A DNA stretch of 64,000 nucleotides from Delftia tsuruhatensis (GCF_903815225.1 NZ_LR813084.1:2088501-2152500); one strand, 5' to 3'. Positions 51,874 to 61,661 are shown, counted from the first letter of the stretch. Made by a program: numbers and translations. Notes: generated by a model not told the origin, from the sequence alone.

Positions 51874-52422
51874 TCAACGCTTGCGCGTCTGGGCCGACTG
51901 GACGGCTTCGCTGGCGGTGTTGGTCACGGCCGTGAAATTGGCTTCCGCCAGATCCGATGCCTGCTTGACGGCCTTTTGCACCGACTCGAAGGCATTGTTG
52001 GCGGCCGACACGGCGCTCTTCATCACGGCGACGGCGGTTTCGGAGCCTGCGGGTGCATTCTTGGCGGTGTTCTCCACCAGGGCGCCAAAGTTCTTTTGCA
52101 GTTCGGAAGCCTGGCTTTCGAAGGTCTTGGCGAACTCGGCGCCCGTGCCACTGGCGATGTCGTACAGATGGCGGCTGTAGGCGGCGGTCTTTTCGGCCAG
52201 GGGCTGGAAGAGGTTGGCTTGCAGCGACAGCAGCTCCTGCGCATCCTTGGCGCTCAGGACGGCCTGGGTGTGCTGGGCGGCCTCGGTCAGTGCGGCGCGC
52301 GAGGCGGTCACGTTCAGTTCCACCAGCTTTTCCACGCCTTCGAAGGCCTTGGAGGTCAGGCCGAACAGGGTTTCCAGGTTGGCCTTTTGTGCGCTCAGGA
52401 TTTGGTCAGGGGTCAAGCTCAT
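51874..52422 (-). CDS. phaP: Phasin (PHA granule-associated protein)
   Basis: A 182-residue amphipathic, alanine-rich helical protein starting [20 protein letters not shown] with [20 protein letters not shown], the phasin_2 hallmark. Phasins coat polyhydroxyalkanoate granules and control their size. There are no cysteines or membrane segments; most of the chain is predicted coiled/amphipathic helix. The upstream region carries two TGC-rich palindromes like PhaR sites. The gene is single, with its own terminator. Confidence 0.93.
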
Positions 52423-52499
52423 GTCAGTCTCCAGAAAAACGGACCACCAGGGTCTCGGGTTACGGGGAATGCCTGCGCTGACTTGACCTGAATGTCATG

Positions 52500-52510
52500 T
52501 TGCAGTGCAG
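52500..52510. promoter_or_regulatory. PhaR-like site 1
   Basis: TTGCAGTGCAG, one base off the CTGC-N3-GCAG motif recalled for the PHA regulator PhaR. Lies 78 bases upstream of the phaP start. Confidence 0.5.
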
Positions 52511-52558
52511 CATGGGTCTTATTGTAGGGATTGCAAAAAAGGAATCAAGGGGTTGATG

Positions 52559-52569
52559 CTGCGGTGCAG
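52559..52569. promoter_or_regulatory. PhaR-like site 2
   Basis: CTGCGGTGCAG, an exact CTGC-N3-GCAG palindrome, 59 bases from site 1. Supports repression of phaP by PhaR until granules form. Confidence 0.5.
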
Positions 52570-52742
52570 CAAAAAAATCCGGGAAGCTGTGGCTTTTTTG
52601 TAAGTGTTTGATTTTGAAGTGATTTTGTGTCGGTTTTGCGACATTTTTGGTGAGCATGCTTATCGGCGTGCCGGCCTGGAAAATGCCGGGCGTCCTGATG
52701 GCGACAGCCAGGGAATGCGGGGTGCATGGCAGGGATTGCACA

Positions 52743-53204
52743 ATGGCCACCATGAATGAATCGCCACCCAGCCGTCCCGCACCACAGCCTCGTTCGGCCT
52801 ATGCGGCATTTCGCAGCATCAGCACGCGCTGGTCGGACAACGATGTCTATGGCCATGTGAACAATGTCGTCTACTACAGCTGGTTCGACACGGCCGTGAA
52901 TGCCCACCTGATCGAGCAGGGCGCGCTGGACATCCACGCGGGCGAGACGATAGGACTGGTCATCGAGACGCAATGCAACTACTTTGCGCCGCTGGCCTTT
53001 CCCCAGACCGTGGAGGCCGGCATCCGCGTGGCCCGCATCGGCGGCTCCAGCGTGCGCTACGAGGTGGGCCTGTTCGCGCAGGGCGATCCGCTGACGGCCG
53101 CGGCCGGGCATTTCGTCCATGTCTACGTGGACCGGCATACGCGCCGGCCGGCGCAGATTCCACAGGGGCTTCGCCAGGTGCTGAAACCGTTGCTGCGCGG
53201 CTGA
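52743..53204 (+). CDS. Acyl-CoA thioesterase (4HBT hot-dog family)
   Basis: A 153-residue hot-dog-fold thioesterase. The diagnostic motif [20 protein letters not shown] contains the catalytic aspartate and [25 protein letters not shown] and [10 protein letters not shown] follow as in YbgC/4-hydroxybenzoyl-CoA thioesterases. ATG 52743 comes directly after a GCACAAT box, so the transcript may be nearly leaderless; ATG 52752 is also possible. Acyl substrate unknown. Confidence 0.9.
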   Translation: MATMNESPPSRPAPQPRSAYAAFRSISTRWSDNDVYGHVNNVVYYSWFDTAVNAHLIEQGALDIHAGETIGLVIETQCNYFAPLAFPQTVEAGIRVARIGGSSVRYEVGLFAQGDPLTAAAGHFVHVYVDRHTRRPAQIPQGLRQVLKPLLRG

Positions 53205-53329
53205 GGCCCGTTGCCTGCGGTAACGGGCCTCAACGCAGGGAGCCAGGCGCTGCATGGCGCCGTGTGGATCGCCTACACTCGAAAGCTGTCTGCCATCTGA
53301 CCGCTTGGGTGCTTGCCCCGGCTCCGTTC

Positions 53330-54538
53330 ATGATCATCACCAGCCTGCTCGACACCGACCTGTACAAATTCACGATGATGCAGGTAGTGCTGCACCAGTT
53401 TCCAGGGGCGCAGGTCGAGTACCGCTTCAAGTGCCGCAACCCTGGTGTGCAGCTTGCGCCCTATGTCAATGAGATCAGGGCGGAGATCCGCTCCCTGTGC
53501 AGCCTGCGCTTTCAGGACGCGGAGCTGGCCTACCTGAGTTCGCTGCGCTTCATCAAGAGCGACTTTGTCGATTTCCTGGGGCTGTTCCAGCTCAACGAGA
53601 AGTACATCACGGTACAGGCGCTGCCCAGCGGCGAGATCGATATCACCATCCGCGGACCCTGGCTGCACACCATCCTGTTCGAGATTCCGGTGCTGGCCAT
53701 CGTCAACGAGGTGTACTTCCGCAACACCCAGCCCGTACCCGATTTTCCCGAAGGCCGGCGCCGCCTGGATGCCAAGATCGCCTTGCTCCAGCAGCCGGGC
53801 CTGGAGCAGCTCAGGATTGCCGACTACGGCACGCGCCGGCGCTTTTCGCGCGCCTGGCATGAGGAGGTGCTGCGCGTGCTGTGCGCGCGCCTGGGCCGTC
53901 CCGGTTCTGCGCAGTCCGAAGGGCAGTTCGCCGGCACCAGCAACGTGCTGTATGCGATGAAGCTCGGGGTGCGGCCGCTGGGCACGCTGGCCCATGAGTA
54001 TCTGCAGGCCTGCCAGTCGCTGGGCCCGCGCCTGCGTGACAGCCAGATCTTCGGCTTCGAGTCCTGGGCGCGCGAGTACCGTGGCGACCTGGGCATCGCG
54101 CTGTCGGATGTCTACGGCATGTCGGCCTTTCTGCGCGACTTCGACCTGTATTTCTGCAAGCTGTTCGATGGTGCGCGCCACGACAGCGGCGACCCCTTCG
54201 AGTGGGGCGAGCGGCTGCTGGCCCACTACCGTGCCAACCGCATCGATCCGCGGACCAAGACGCTGATCTTCAGCGACGGCTTGACGGTGCCGCGCACCAT
54301 CGAGCTGTTCCAGCGCTTTCATGGCCGCTGCCAGCTGGCCTTCGGCATAGGCACGAACCTGACCAACGACCTGGGCGATCCGCCTGCCCATGTGCCATTG
54401 CAGATCGTCATCAAGATGACGCGCTGCAATGGCCAGCCCGTGGCCAAGCTCTCGGACACGCCGGGCAAGAGCATGTGCGATGACGAAAAGTACCTGGCCT
54501 ATCTGCGCCAGGTGTTCGATATCGCTGCGCCGGCCTGA
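53330..54538 (+). CDS. pncB: Nicotinate phosphoribosyltransferase
   Basis: Makes nicotinate mononucleotide from nicotinate and PRPP in the NAD salvage (Preiss-Handler) pathway. The 402-residue protein begins [20 protein letters not shown], the family start, and has [36 protein letters not shown] followed by HE (the histidine phosphorylated in E. coli PncB), and [15 protein letters not shown]. The longer open frame upstream is not used. Tandem with the antiporter gene, 65 bases apart. Confidence 0.95.
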   Translation: MIITSLLDTDLYKFTMMQVVLHQFPGAQVEYRFKCRNPGVQLAPYVNEIRAEIRSLCSLRFQDAELAYLSSLRFIKSDFVDFLGLFQLNEKYITVQALPSGEIDITIRGPWLHTILFEIPVLAIVNEVYFRNTQPVPDFPEGRRRLDAKIALLQQPGLEQLRIADYGTRRRFSRAWHEEVLRVLCARLGRPGSAQSEGQFAGTSNVLYAMKLGVRPLGTLAHEYLQACQSLGPRLRDSQIFGFESWAREYRGDLGIALSDVYGMSAFLRDFDLYFCKLFDGARHDSGDPFEWGERLLAHYRANRIDPRTKTLIFSDGLTVPRTIELFQRFHGRCQLAFGIGTNLTNDLGDPPAHVPLQIVIKMTRCNGQPVAKLSDTPGKSMCDDEKYLAYLRQVFDIAAPA

Positions 54539-54603
54539 TACCGGGCGTTGGGGCGGGCACGGATGTGGATGCTGATGGAAGAAAAGAACAGGGAGACGGG
54601 ACG

Positions 54604-56031
54604 ATGAAAGTGTTGCGGAGATGGCTGGCATTGCTGGTTGCGGGCATGCCCTCCTGGGCCCTGGCTGCGGAGATCGACGGTAGCCGGCTGCCGGTGCTGT
54701 GGGGCATTCCCTTCGCGGGAATGCTGTTGTCCATCGCACTGGTGCCGCTGGCGGCCCCCCACTTCTGGCACCGGCATTTCGGCAAGGTGACGGCAGTCTG
54801 GGCCCTGGCCTTTCTGCTGCCGTTCGCGGCGGTGTTCGGCCCGGCGGCGGCCTGGGCCAACCTGGTGCACGCACTGCTGTCCGAGTACCTGCCGTTCGTG
54901 ATCCTGCTGACCGCCTTGTACACCGTCTCCGGCGGCATCTATGTGCGCGGCAACCTGAAGGGATCGCCCGGGTTGAACACCGCCATCCTCGGGCTGGGCG
55001 CCGTGCTGGCCAGCTTCATGGGGACGACCGGTGCCTCCATGCTGCTGATCCGGCCCCTGCTGCGCGCCAATGACAATCGCAGACACCAGGCGCATGTGGT
55101 GGTGTTCTTCATCTTCATCGTCTCCAATGCCGGCGGCTCGCTGACCCCCCTGGGTGATCCACCGCTGTTTCTGGGCTTTCTCAAGGGCGTTGATTTTTTC
55201 TGGACGGTTCGCCACATCCTCACCGAGACCCTGTTCCTGATCGGGGTGCTGCTGGCGCTGTTCTACGCGATCGACGTCTGGCTGCTGCGCCAGGCGGGCG
55301 AGGCGGATCTGCCCGATCCGACCCCCAGCATCGATGCCTCGGGCCGCGCCAGTCGCCTGGGTTTCGATGGCGGCGTGAACTTCGTGCTGTTGCTGGCCGT
55401 GGTGGGCCTGGTGCTGATGAGCGGGCTGTGGCGTACCGAGGCAGGACTGGTACTGGCCGGTACCCATGTCGGCCTGCCGGGCCTGGCGCGTGATGCGGGC
55501 CTGATCGTGGTGACCCTGCTGTCGCTGCGGCTCACGCCGCGTGCCGTGCACCAGGCCAACGAGTTCGGCTGGGGACCGATGCAGGAGGTGGCCAAGCTGT
55601 TCGCGGGCATCTTCCTGACCATCATTCCCGTGATCGCCATGCTCAAGGCCGGCACGGCCGGCCCCTTCGGCGCCATCGTCGCTGCCGTGACGCGCGGCGA
55701 CGGCACGCCCGACCCCCTGATGTACTTCTGGGCCACGGGACTGCTGTCCTCGTTCCTGGACAACGCGCCGACCTATCTGGTGTTCTTCAATACGGCAGGC
55801 GGCGATGCCGCGCAGCTGATGACCGCGATGGCACCGACTCTGGCTGCCATCTCGGCCGGCGCGGTGTTCATGGGCGCCAACACCTACATAGGCAACGCGC
55901 CCAATCTGATGGTCAAGGCCATCGCCGAGGAGCGCGGTGTGAGGATGCCCAGCTTCTTCGGCTACATGGCCTGGTCCATGGCCATCCTGGTGCCGTTGTT
56001 CGCATTGATGGGTTTCATCTGGTTCCGCTGA
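54604..56031 (+). CDS. Sodium:proton antiporter-like membrane protein (NhaD/IT superfamily)
   Basis: A 475-residue inner-membrane protein with about twelve helices and a signal-like start (WLALLVAGMPSWALAAEIDG). It has the two half-site signatures of NhaD/ion-transporter superfamily carriers: SNAGGSLTPLGDPPLFLGFL (~179-198) and SSFLDNAPTYLVFFNTAGG (~383-401), plus GANTYIGNAPNLMVKAIAEE at the end. Family members exchange Na+ or Li+ for protons; others carry citrate or arsenite, so the ion is not certain. GGAG-rich sequence precedes ATG 54604. Confidence 0.88.
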   Translation: MKVLRRWLALLVAGMPSWALAAEIDGSRLPVLWGIPFAGMLLSIALVPLAAPHFWHRHFGKVTAVWALAFLLPFAAVFGPAAAWANLVHALLSEYLPFVILLTALYTVSGGIYVRGNLKGSPGLNTAILGLGAVLASFMGTTGASMLLIRPLLRANDNRRHQAHVVVFFIFIVSNAGGSLTPLGDPPLFLGFLKGVDFFWTVRHILTETLFLIGVLLALFYAIDVWLLRQAGEADLPDPTPSIDASGRASRLGFDGGVNFVLLLAVVGLVLMSGLWRTEAGLVLAGTHVGLPGLARDAGLIVVTLLSLRLTPRAVHQANEFGWGPMQEVAKLFAGIFLTIIPVIAMLKAGTAGPFGAIVAAVTRGDGTPDPLMYFWATGLLSSFLDNAPTYLVFFNTAGGDAAQLMTAMAPTLAAISAGAVFMGANTYIGNAPNLMVKAIAEERGVRMPSFFGYMAWSMAILVPLFALMGFIWFR

Positions 56032-56066
56032 GGACCGCCTCCCGCAAGACAAGGAAAGAGACAGAC

Positions 56067-57068
56067 ATGGCAAGCAAGCCCCGCATCCTGATCGCCCGCG
56101 CCATTCCGCCCGAAGTGGTGCGCACGCTGGAGCAGCATTTCGAGGTCGAGTCCAACCAGGACGATGTGGTCTGGAGCCCGCAGGAGCTGGCCATGCACCT
56201 GCAGGACAAGGACGGCGTGCTCACCACCGGCTCGCAGTCCATCGATGCCGCGCTGCTGGCCGCCTGCCCGCGCCTGAGGATCGTGGCCAACATGGCCGTG
56301 GGCTACAACAACTTCGACGTGCCCGCGATGACGGCAGCGGGCGTGCAGGGCACGAACGCGCCCGACGTGCTGACCGAGACCACGGCCGACTTCGGCTTCG
56401 CGCTGCTGATGGCCACGGCGCGCCGCGTGACCGAGAGCGAGCACTACCTGCGTGCCGGCCGGTGGAACTCCTGGCGCTACGACCTGTTCGCCGGCGCGGA
56501 GGTGCATGGCAGCACGCTGGGCATCATCGGCATGGGCCGCATCGGGCAGGGCATCGCCAGGCGCGGCGCGCATGGCTTCGGCATGAAGGTCGTCTATCAC
56601 AACCGCTCGCGCCTGTCGCCCGGGCTGGAGGCCGAATGCAAGGCCAGCTACGTGGGCAAGGACGAGCTGCTGGCCATGGCCGACCACGTGGTGCTGGTGC
56701 TTCCCTACACCCAGGAAAACCACCACACCATCGGCGCGGCCGAGATCGCGAAGATGAAGCCCACGGCCACGCTGATCAACATCGCTCGCGGGGGCATCGT
56801 CGATGATGCGGCGCTGGCCAGGGCGCTGCGCGACAGGACCATCGCCGCCGCCGGCCTGGATGTGTTCGAGGGCGAGCCCTCGGTCCATCCGGACCTGCTG
56901 ACCGTGCCGAATGTGGTGCTCACGCCGCACATCGCCAGCGCCACCATGGGCACGCGCAGTGCCATGGCCCGGCTGGCGGCCGACAACCTGATCGATTTCC
57001 TGTCCGGCAAGGGGCCGCGCACACCCGTCAACCAGCCCGAGGCGATGGCGGCCGCAGCCCGGGCCTGA
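56067..57068 (+). CDS. D-2-hydroxyacid dehydrogenase (glyoxylate/hydroxypyruvate reductase-like)
   Basis: A 333-residue NAD(P)H-dependent dehydrogenase. Cofactor fold: LGIIGMGRIGQGIARRG. The Arg-Glu-His active site is present in INIARGGIVDD, DVFEGEPSVHPDLL and VVLTPHIASATMGTR. The N-terminal substrate domain contains VANMAVGYNNFDVPAMTAAG, as in glyoxylate/2-ketogluconate reductases (GhrB-like). AAGGAAAGAG lies upstream of the ATG. Likely cytosolic; preferred 2-oxoacid unknown. Confidence 0.92.
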   Translation: MASKPRILIARAIPPEVVRTLEQHFEVESNQDDVVWSPQELAMHLQDKDGVLTTGSQSIDAALLAACPRLRIVANMAVGYNNFDVPAMTAAGVQGTNAPDVLTETTADFGFALLMATARRVTESEHYLRAGRWNSWRYDLFAGAEVHGSTLGIIGMGRIGQGIARRGAHGFGMKVVYHNRSRLSPGLEAECKASYVGKDELLAMADHVVLVLPYTQENHHTIGAAEIAKMKPTATLINIARGGIVDDAALARALRDRTIAAAGLDVFEGEPSVHPDLLTVPNVVLTPHIASATMGTRSAMARLAADNLIDFLSGKGPRTPVNQPEAMAAAARA

Positions 57069-57114
57069 GCGCGGGTACCTGAAGATGCATGACACGCTGT
57101 AGAGCAGGATCTTG

Positions 57115-58635
57115 ATGCAGATATCCGGACTGTGGTGGGCGGCATGGGCCGTGCTGCTGCTGGGGCAGGCGACCGTGCTGTGGCTGCTGTTCAGGCGCTC
57201 GGCGCAGCATGGCGACGAAGCGCAGGCCCAGCACCTGCAGCAGGTCTTGCAGATGCTTGATCTGCGATTGCAGCAGCTCGAACGCGGCACCCAGGCCACG
57301 CAGATGGCGGTGGCCAAGAGCGACGGCGGGCTGGACCGCGTGTCGCAGCAATTGCAGGCCCATCTGGCCCAGGCACAGCTGGATGCACAGGCGGCGCGGC
57401 GCGAGCAGGGCGAGGCGCTGGCGGCCTTTCGCATGGAGCTGGGGCGGCTCACGGCGCGCCTGGCCGCCGACAGTGCCCAGGCGCGCGAGGCCCAGGGCGA
57501 GAGCACGCAGCGCTTCAATGCCCATGTGCAGGAGCGCTTCGAGGCCCTGGCCCAGTCCACGCGCGGCACACTGGATTCGCTCAAGACCGACATACAGCAG
57601 CAGCTGGGCGCGCTGGCGCAATCCAGCCAGATCCACGCCGAGCAACTGCGCGGCACGCTCAATGAACGCCTGGCCACCATCCAGACGGACAATGCGGCCC
57701 GGCTGGAGGAGATGCGCCGCACGGTGGACGAGAAGCTGCACGCCACGCTGGAGCAGCGTCTGGGTGAGTCGTTCAAGCTGGTCAGCGACCGGCTGGAGCA
57801 GGTGCACAAGGGCCTGGGCGAGATGCAGACGCTGGCAGGCAGCGTGGGCGACCTCAAGCGCGTGATGACCAATGTGAAGACGCGCGGCACCTGGGGCGAG
57901 CTGCAACTGGGCGCGATCATCGAGAACGTGCTCACGCCTGAGCAGTACGCGCGCAATGTCAAGACCGTGCCGGGCAGCGAGGAGATGGTGGAGTTCGCCA
58001 TCCGCCTGCCGGGGCGCAGCGACGAAGCGCCGGTCTGGCTGCCCATCGATGCCAAGTACCCGGTCGAGCCGTACCAGCGCCTGCTCGACGCCCAGGATGC
58101 GGCTGACAAGGCGGCCATCCTGTCGGCCGGCAATGCCTTCGAGGCCTCGATCAAGCTGGAGGCGCGCAAGATCCACGGCAAGTATGTGAGCCCGCCGCAC
58201 ACCACGGACTTTGCCGTGCTGTACCTGCCCACCGAAGGCCTGTTCGCCGAGGTCATGCGTCGCCCCGGCCTGGTCGAGGCCGTGCAGAACGGCTGCCGTG
58301 TGATGGTCACGGGACCGGCCAATCTCGCGGCCATGCTCAGCAGCCTGCAGATGGGCTTCAAGACGCTGGCCATCGAAAAGCGCTCGTCCGAAGTCTGGGC
58401 GGTGCTGGGTCAGGTCAAGACCGAGTTCGCCAAGTTCGGCGAGGTGGTCGATGCCACGCGCAAATCCATAGACGCCGCAGCCAAGCGCTTCGAGCAGGTG
58501 GGTGTGCGCACGCGGGCCATCCAGCGCCGGCTGCGCGACGTGCAGGAGCTGCCGTCCCCGGGTCCGGAGGCATCGCCACCGGGACTGTCGGACGGTACGG
58601 GGGCAGGTGCGCCAGCAGGATCGGAGCAGGACTGA
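57115..58635 (+). CDS. rmuC: DNA recombination protein RmuC
   Basis: A 506-residue protein: one N-terminal membrane anchor (GLWWAAWAVLLLGQATVLWL), a long coiled coil (~35-240, Gln/Arg/Glu-rich) and a C-terminal nuclease-like RmuC domain (~250-430) with TRGTWGELQLGAIIENVLTP, LPIDAKYPVEPYQRLLDAQD and VLYLPTEGLFAEVMRRPGLV. RmuC limits inversions at short inverted repeats in E. coli. ATG 57115 follows an in-frame TTG at 57112. The MFS gene starts 2 bases after the stop. Confidence 0.93.
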   Translation: MQISGLWWAAWAVLLLGQATVLWLLFRRSAQHGDEAQAQHLQQVLQMLDLRLQQLERGTQATQMAVAKSDGGLDRVSQQLQAHLAQAQLDAQAARREQGEALAAFRMELGRLTARLAADSAQAREAQGESTQRFNAHVQERFEALAQSTRGTLDSLKTDIQQQLGALAQSSQIHAEQLRGTLNERLATIQTDNAARLEEMRRTVDEKLHATLEQRLGESFKLVSDRLEQVHKGLGEMQTLAGSVGDLKRVMTNVKTRGTWGELQLGAIIENVLTPEQYARNVKTVPGSEEMVEFAIRLPGRSDEAPVWLPIDAKYPVEPYQRLLDAQDAADKAAILSAGNAFEASIKLEARKIHGKYVSPPHTTDFAVLYLPTEGLFAEVMRRPGLVEAVQNGCRVMVTGPANLAAMLSSLQMGFKTLAIEKRSSEVWAVLGQVKTEFAKFGEVVDATRKSIDAAAKRFEQVGVRTRAIQRRLRDVQELPSPGPEASPPGLSDGTGAGAPAGSEQD

Positions 58636-58636
58636 G

Positions 58637-59818
58637 ATGAATCTGGCGCTGTTCAAGGTCATCATGGCCCAGGTCAGCGTGCATGCCACCATGGCCGGCA
58701 TGCGCCTGGCCGCACCCCTGCTGGCGCTGCAGCAGGGCTACAGCGCGGCGGCCGTGGGCCTCTTGCTTGCGCTGTTCGCGCTGACCCAGGTGTTCCTGGC
58801 GCTGCCGGCGGGTCGCTTTGCCGACAAGCACGGTTTTCGCAAGCCGTTTTTCCTGTCCATGCTGGCCGCCAGCGGCGGCTGTGCGCTGGCCCTGGCCTTT
58901 CCGCTGTATCCCGTTCTGTGCCTGGCGGCGCTGCTGACGGGCGGTGCCAGCGGTGCGGTGGTGATCGCCGTGCAGCGCCATGCGGGTCGCGTCACCCACG
59001 ACGCCGTGGCGCTCAAGAAGGTGTTCAGCTGGCTGGCCATCGGCCCAGCGATCTCCAACTTCATCGGCCCTTTCACGACGGGGTTGCTGATCGATCATGC
59101 GAACTTCGCGGGCGAGGGCAGCACCATGGGCTACCGCGTTGCCTTCGCGCTGCTGGCGCTGGTGCCGGTGCTGGCCTGGAGCTGGGTGCGCCACACGCAG
59201 GAGCTGCCACCGGTACGCGCGCCCGTCGGCGGGCCCAGGCAGCATGCCTGGGATCTGCTGCGCGAGCGCAACTTCCGCAATCTGCTGCTGGTCAACTGGC
59301 TGCAGTCGGCGTGCTGGGATGTGCATACCTTCGTGCTGCCGCTGCTGGGCCATGAGAAGGGGCTGAGCGCCTCGGTCATCGGTACGCTGCTGGGCATCTT
59401 CGCCGTGGCGGCGGCCGCCATCCGGCTGGCCATGCCGCTGGTGGCCGAGCGCCTGCGGGAGGGGGCCGTGATTGCGGGCGCCATGGCGGTGACGGCGGTC
59501 GTCTTCGGGCTGTATCCCTTCATGGATTCCGCCCTGACCATGGGCATGTGCTCGGTCATGCTGGGCTTTTCGCTGGGCTCGGTGCAGCCCATGGTCATGA
59601 GCATGCTGCACCAGATCACGCCCGAGCACCGCCATGGCGAGGCCCTGGGCCTGCGCCTCATGGCGATCAACGCCTCCAGCGTGGCCATGCCCGTGCTGTT
59701 CGGCTCGGCCGGGGCGTTGATCGGGGTCTCGGCGCTGTTCTGGATCGTGGGGGCGGGCGTCGCATCGGGCATCCGCACCGCCTGGTTCATGGGGCTGGCA
59801 CCGCGCGCCCCAAAGTAG
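58637..59818 (+). CDS. MFS transporter
   Basis: A 393-residue major facilitator with about twelve helices. Between helices 2 and 3 is the MFS motif LPAGRFADKHGFRKPFFLS (G-x3-D-x2-G-R-K type). Helix 4-5 has AVVIAVQRHAGRV, and the C-terminal half LGFSLGSVQPMVMSMLHQIT. No substrate-diagnostic signature. ATG 58637 overlaps the rmuC stop (TGAGATG, 1-base gap), so it is cotranscribed with rmuC. Drug or metabolite efflux are both possible. Confidence 0.88.
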   Translation: MNLALFKVIMAQVSVHATMAGMRLAAPLLALQQGYSAAAVGLLLALFALTQVFLALPAGRFADKHGFRKPFFLSMLAASGGCALALAFPLYPVLCLAALLTGGASGAVVIAVQRHAGRVTHDAVALKKVFSWLAIGPAISNFIGPFTTGLLIDHANFAGEGSTMGYRVAFALLALVPVLAWSWVRHTQELPPVRAPVGGPRQHAWDLLRERNFRNLLLVNWLQSACWDVHTFVLPLLGHEKGLSASVIGTLLGIFAVAAAAIRLAMPLVAERLREGAVIAGAMAVTAVVFGLYPFMDSALTMGMCSVMLGFSLGSVQPMVMSMLHQITPEHRHGEALGLRLMAINASSVAMPVLFGSAGALIGVSALFWIVGAGVASGIRTAWFMGLAPRAPK

Positions 59819-59827
59819 AAAGACAAA

Positions 59828-59857
59828 GGCGATCCGCGCACTGGTGCGCGGATCGCC
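59828..59857. terminator. Perfect hairpin between MFS and LOG genes
   Basis: GGCGATCCGCGCAC and its exact complement form a 14-bp stem with a 2-base loop between two convergent genes. No T run on either side, but the stem is very stable; a shared terminator is likely. Confidence 0.75.
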
Positions 59858-59888
59858 TGGGGGTCCATGCGCCTTGCGGCGCCGCAGC

Positions 59889-60758
59889 TTACCAGCCGCC
59901 GTTGTGGAATTGCTTGATGAGTGCCCAGGCCTCGGCCGGGTCATCCGTGTAGCGGAACAGTTGCAGATCCTTGGGCGAGATCGTGCCTTCCTCGATCAAC
60001 AGATCGACATTGAGCAGGCGTTTCCAGAAATCCGTGCCGAACAGGATCACGGGCACGGAATGGGTCTTGCCCGTCTGCACCAGGGTCAGCACCTCGAACA
60101 GCTCGTCCAGCGTGCCGAAGCCGCCAGGGAAGGCCACCAGCGCCTTGGCCCGCATCATGAAATGCATCTTGCGCAGGGCGAAGTAGTGGAACTTGAAGCT
60201 CAGGTCCGGCGAGATGAATCGGTTGCCGTTTTGCTCGTGCGGCAACTCGATGTTCAGGCCGATGCTGGGCGCACCCACGTCATGGGCGCCACGGTTGGCT
60301 GCTTCCATGATGCCGGGGCCACCGCCGGTGCAGATGTACAGGCGCTCTTCGGGCGGCTGGTTCAGGCTGTCGGCGGCCACCAGGCGCGTGAAGGTGCGCG
60401 CCTGCTCGTAGCGGTGGGCGTTGCGCACGGCGCGCTCGGCCAGCGCGATGCGCTGTGCATCGCCACTGCCCTGGGCGTCGGCCAGTTGCTGCTCGGCCTG
60501 TTCCATGTCCACGAAGCGTGCGCTGCCATAGACCACCACCGTGTTCTCTATGCCGCGCTCGATCTGGGCCAGATCGGGCTTGAGCAACTCCAGCTGCATG
60601 CGGATGCCCCGGGTTTCGCGGCGGAACATGAATTCCGGGTCCGCGAAGGCGAGGCGATTGGAGTTCTGCTGCAAGGCCATGCCGTTGTGCGCCTGATTGT
60701 GAAGGGCTGACCAGCCATTGGCCAGATCGGTATCGGTCAGGGGGGAAGAGATTTGCAT
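59889..60758 (-). CDS. LOG family protein (TIGR00730, long form)
   Basis: A 289-residue Rossmann-fold protein of the LOG/lysine-decarboxylase-like family. The diagnostic nucleotide-monophosphate motif is VAFPGGFGTLDELFE (PGGxGT-x2-E), with ICTGGGPGIMEAANRGA and VVVYGSARF. Plant and many bacterial LOG proteins release free cytokinins or ribose-5-phosphate from nucleoside monophosphates; this long form, with ~80 extra N-terminal residues, is less characterised. ATG 60758 (MQISSPLTD) has GAGGGTTC upstream and is preferred to 60842. Confidence 0.88.
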   Translation of the reverse strand: MQISSPLTDTDLANGWSALHNQAHNGMALQQNSNRLAFADPEFMFRRETRGIRMQLELLKPDLAQIERGIENTVVVYGSARFVDMEQAEQQLADAQGSGDAQRIALAERAVRNAHRYEQARTFTRLVAADSLNQPPEERLYICTGGGPGIMEAANRGAHDVGAPSIGLNIELPHEQNGNRFISPDLSFKFHYFALRKMHFMMRAKALVAFPGGFGTLDELFEVLTLVQTGKTHSVPVILFGTDFWKRLLNVDLLIEEGTISPKDLQLFRYTDDPAEAWALIKQFHNGGW

Positions 60759-61002
60759 GAACCCTCGTACGAAGAAAACCAGGGCGGCCACGCCAGGCGG
60801 CCGTTCCATCAAATGCGCTGGCAGCGCAGATGATGACTGCACTATACGCTCACAAACTCATAGCCGCAGGCCTCGCCCGTCGGGTGCTTTGCGCATTGAC
60901 GGCAAAGCCAATGGCTTCTTATGCTGGATAGTTGGGGGCAGATGTTGCCCGCAAGCGGACGGCCCCGGCTTCGGATCGATCTGTACGCGGGGCCCCGCGC
61001 CG

Positions 61003-61386
61003 TCAGGCTTCCGTATGGTCCACAGGTTCGTTGCGCACGACGCCGCTCAGCGGCGGAGGCACATCCTGGCCTGCACGGCGGGCACGGAACAGGGCCGCCC
61101 GCATCAGGAAGATGGTGGTGATAGGGACGGTCACGGCAATGAACACGGCGATGAGCAGCGCATGCACGGCCAGGCTGTGTCCGCTCACGGAAAAGTAGAT
61201 CCAGGTGGCATGCATGATCAGCCAGCAGCCCATGGTGGCAATGATGGAGGGGGCATGAACGCGCTCGAAATAGCTGCCCAGCCGCCACAGCCCCATGGAG
61301 CCCAGGAAGGCGATGATGGCGCCGCCCAGTGCGAGTGCGGCGACCAGGATCTGGCACCACAGCGGCAGAGTGGTCTCCGGCGTCAT
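61003..61386 (-). CDS. mrpG: Multisubunit cation/proton antiporter subunit G
   Basis: A 127-residue membrane subunit with three helices: LVAALALGGAIIAFLGSMGL, then WRLGSYFERVHAPSIIATMG (the MnhG/PhaG hallmark), then HALLIAVFIAVTVPITTIFL. A hydrophilic tail closes the protein. ATG overlaps the mrpF stop (ATGA). Last gene of the operon in this window. Confidence 0.93.
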   Translation of the reverse strand: MTPETTLPLWCQILVAALALGGAIIAFLGSMGLWRLGSYFERVHAPSIIATMGCWLIMHATWIYFSVSGHSLAVHALLIAVFIAVTVPITTIFLMRAALFRARRAGQDVPPPLSGVVRNEPVDHTEA

Positions 61387-61661
61387 TCGATCACCTCGCC
61401 ACGCAGCAGGAACTTGGCCATGGCCGTGGAGCCCACGCAGCCGAACAGCGCAATCAGCAGGGCTGCCTCGAAGTAGCTGGTGCTGTCGTAGATGATGCCC
61501 ATCAACAGCATGGCCAGCATGCCGTTGAGGTACATGCAGTCCAGCGCCAGTACGCGGTCCTGGGCGTGCGGCCCCTTGAGCAGGCGCAGCACGGCGCAGC
61601 CCATGGCGGCGACCAGCAGGCACAGCGCGAGCATCAAGATCCAGTGGAACCAGGGCATCAT
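61383..61661 (-). CDS. mrpF: Multisubunit cation/proton antiporter subunit F
   Basis: A 92-residue subunit with three helices and the family motif RLLKGPHAQDRVLALDCMYL. Overlaps neighbours by four bases at both ends, so strict stoichiometric translation is likely. Part of the membrane complex that exchanges Na+ or K+ for protons. Confidence 0.93.
   Translation of the reverse strand: MMPWFHWILMLALCLLVAAMGCAVLRLLKGPHAQDRVLALDCMYLNGMLAMLLMGIIYDSTSYFEAALLIALFGCVGSTAMAKFLLRGEVIE

Larger units (their letters stand above)
52423..52742. other. AT-rich intergenic region between phaP and the thioesterase gene
   Basis: A 320-base divergent gap, markedly AT-rich for this genome, with T and A runs. It holds two PhaR-like palindromes (separate entries) and GCACAAT just before the thioesterase start. 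No gene or RNA was recognised. Confidence 0.6.

Noticed and set aside
55962..58373. An 803-codon minus-strand open frame opposite the dehydrogenase and rmuC genes
   Set aside because: Low-complexity Ser/Ala/Cys/Arg content and antisense to clear genes; a shadow of GC-rich codon use.
60759..61002. A hidden gene in the 244-base gap between the LOG gene and mrpG
   Set aside because: Short overlapping frames only, none with both a ribosome-binding site and a recognisable motif; I see nothing I can support.
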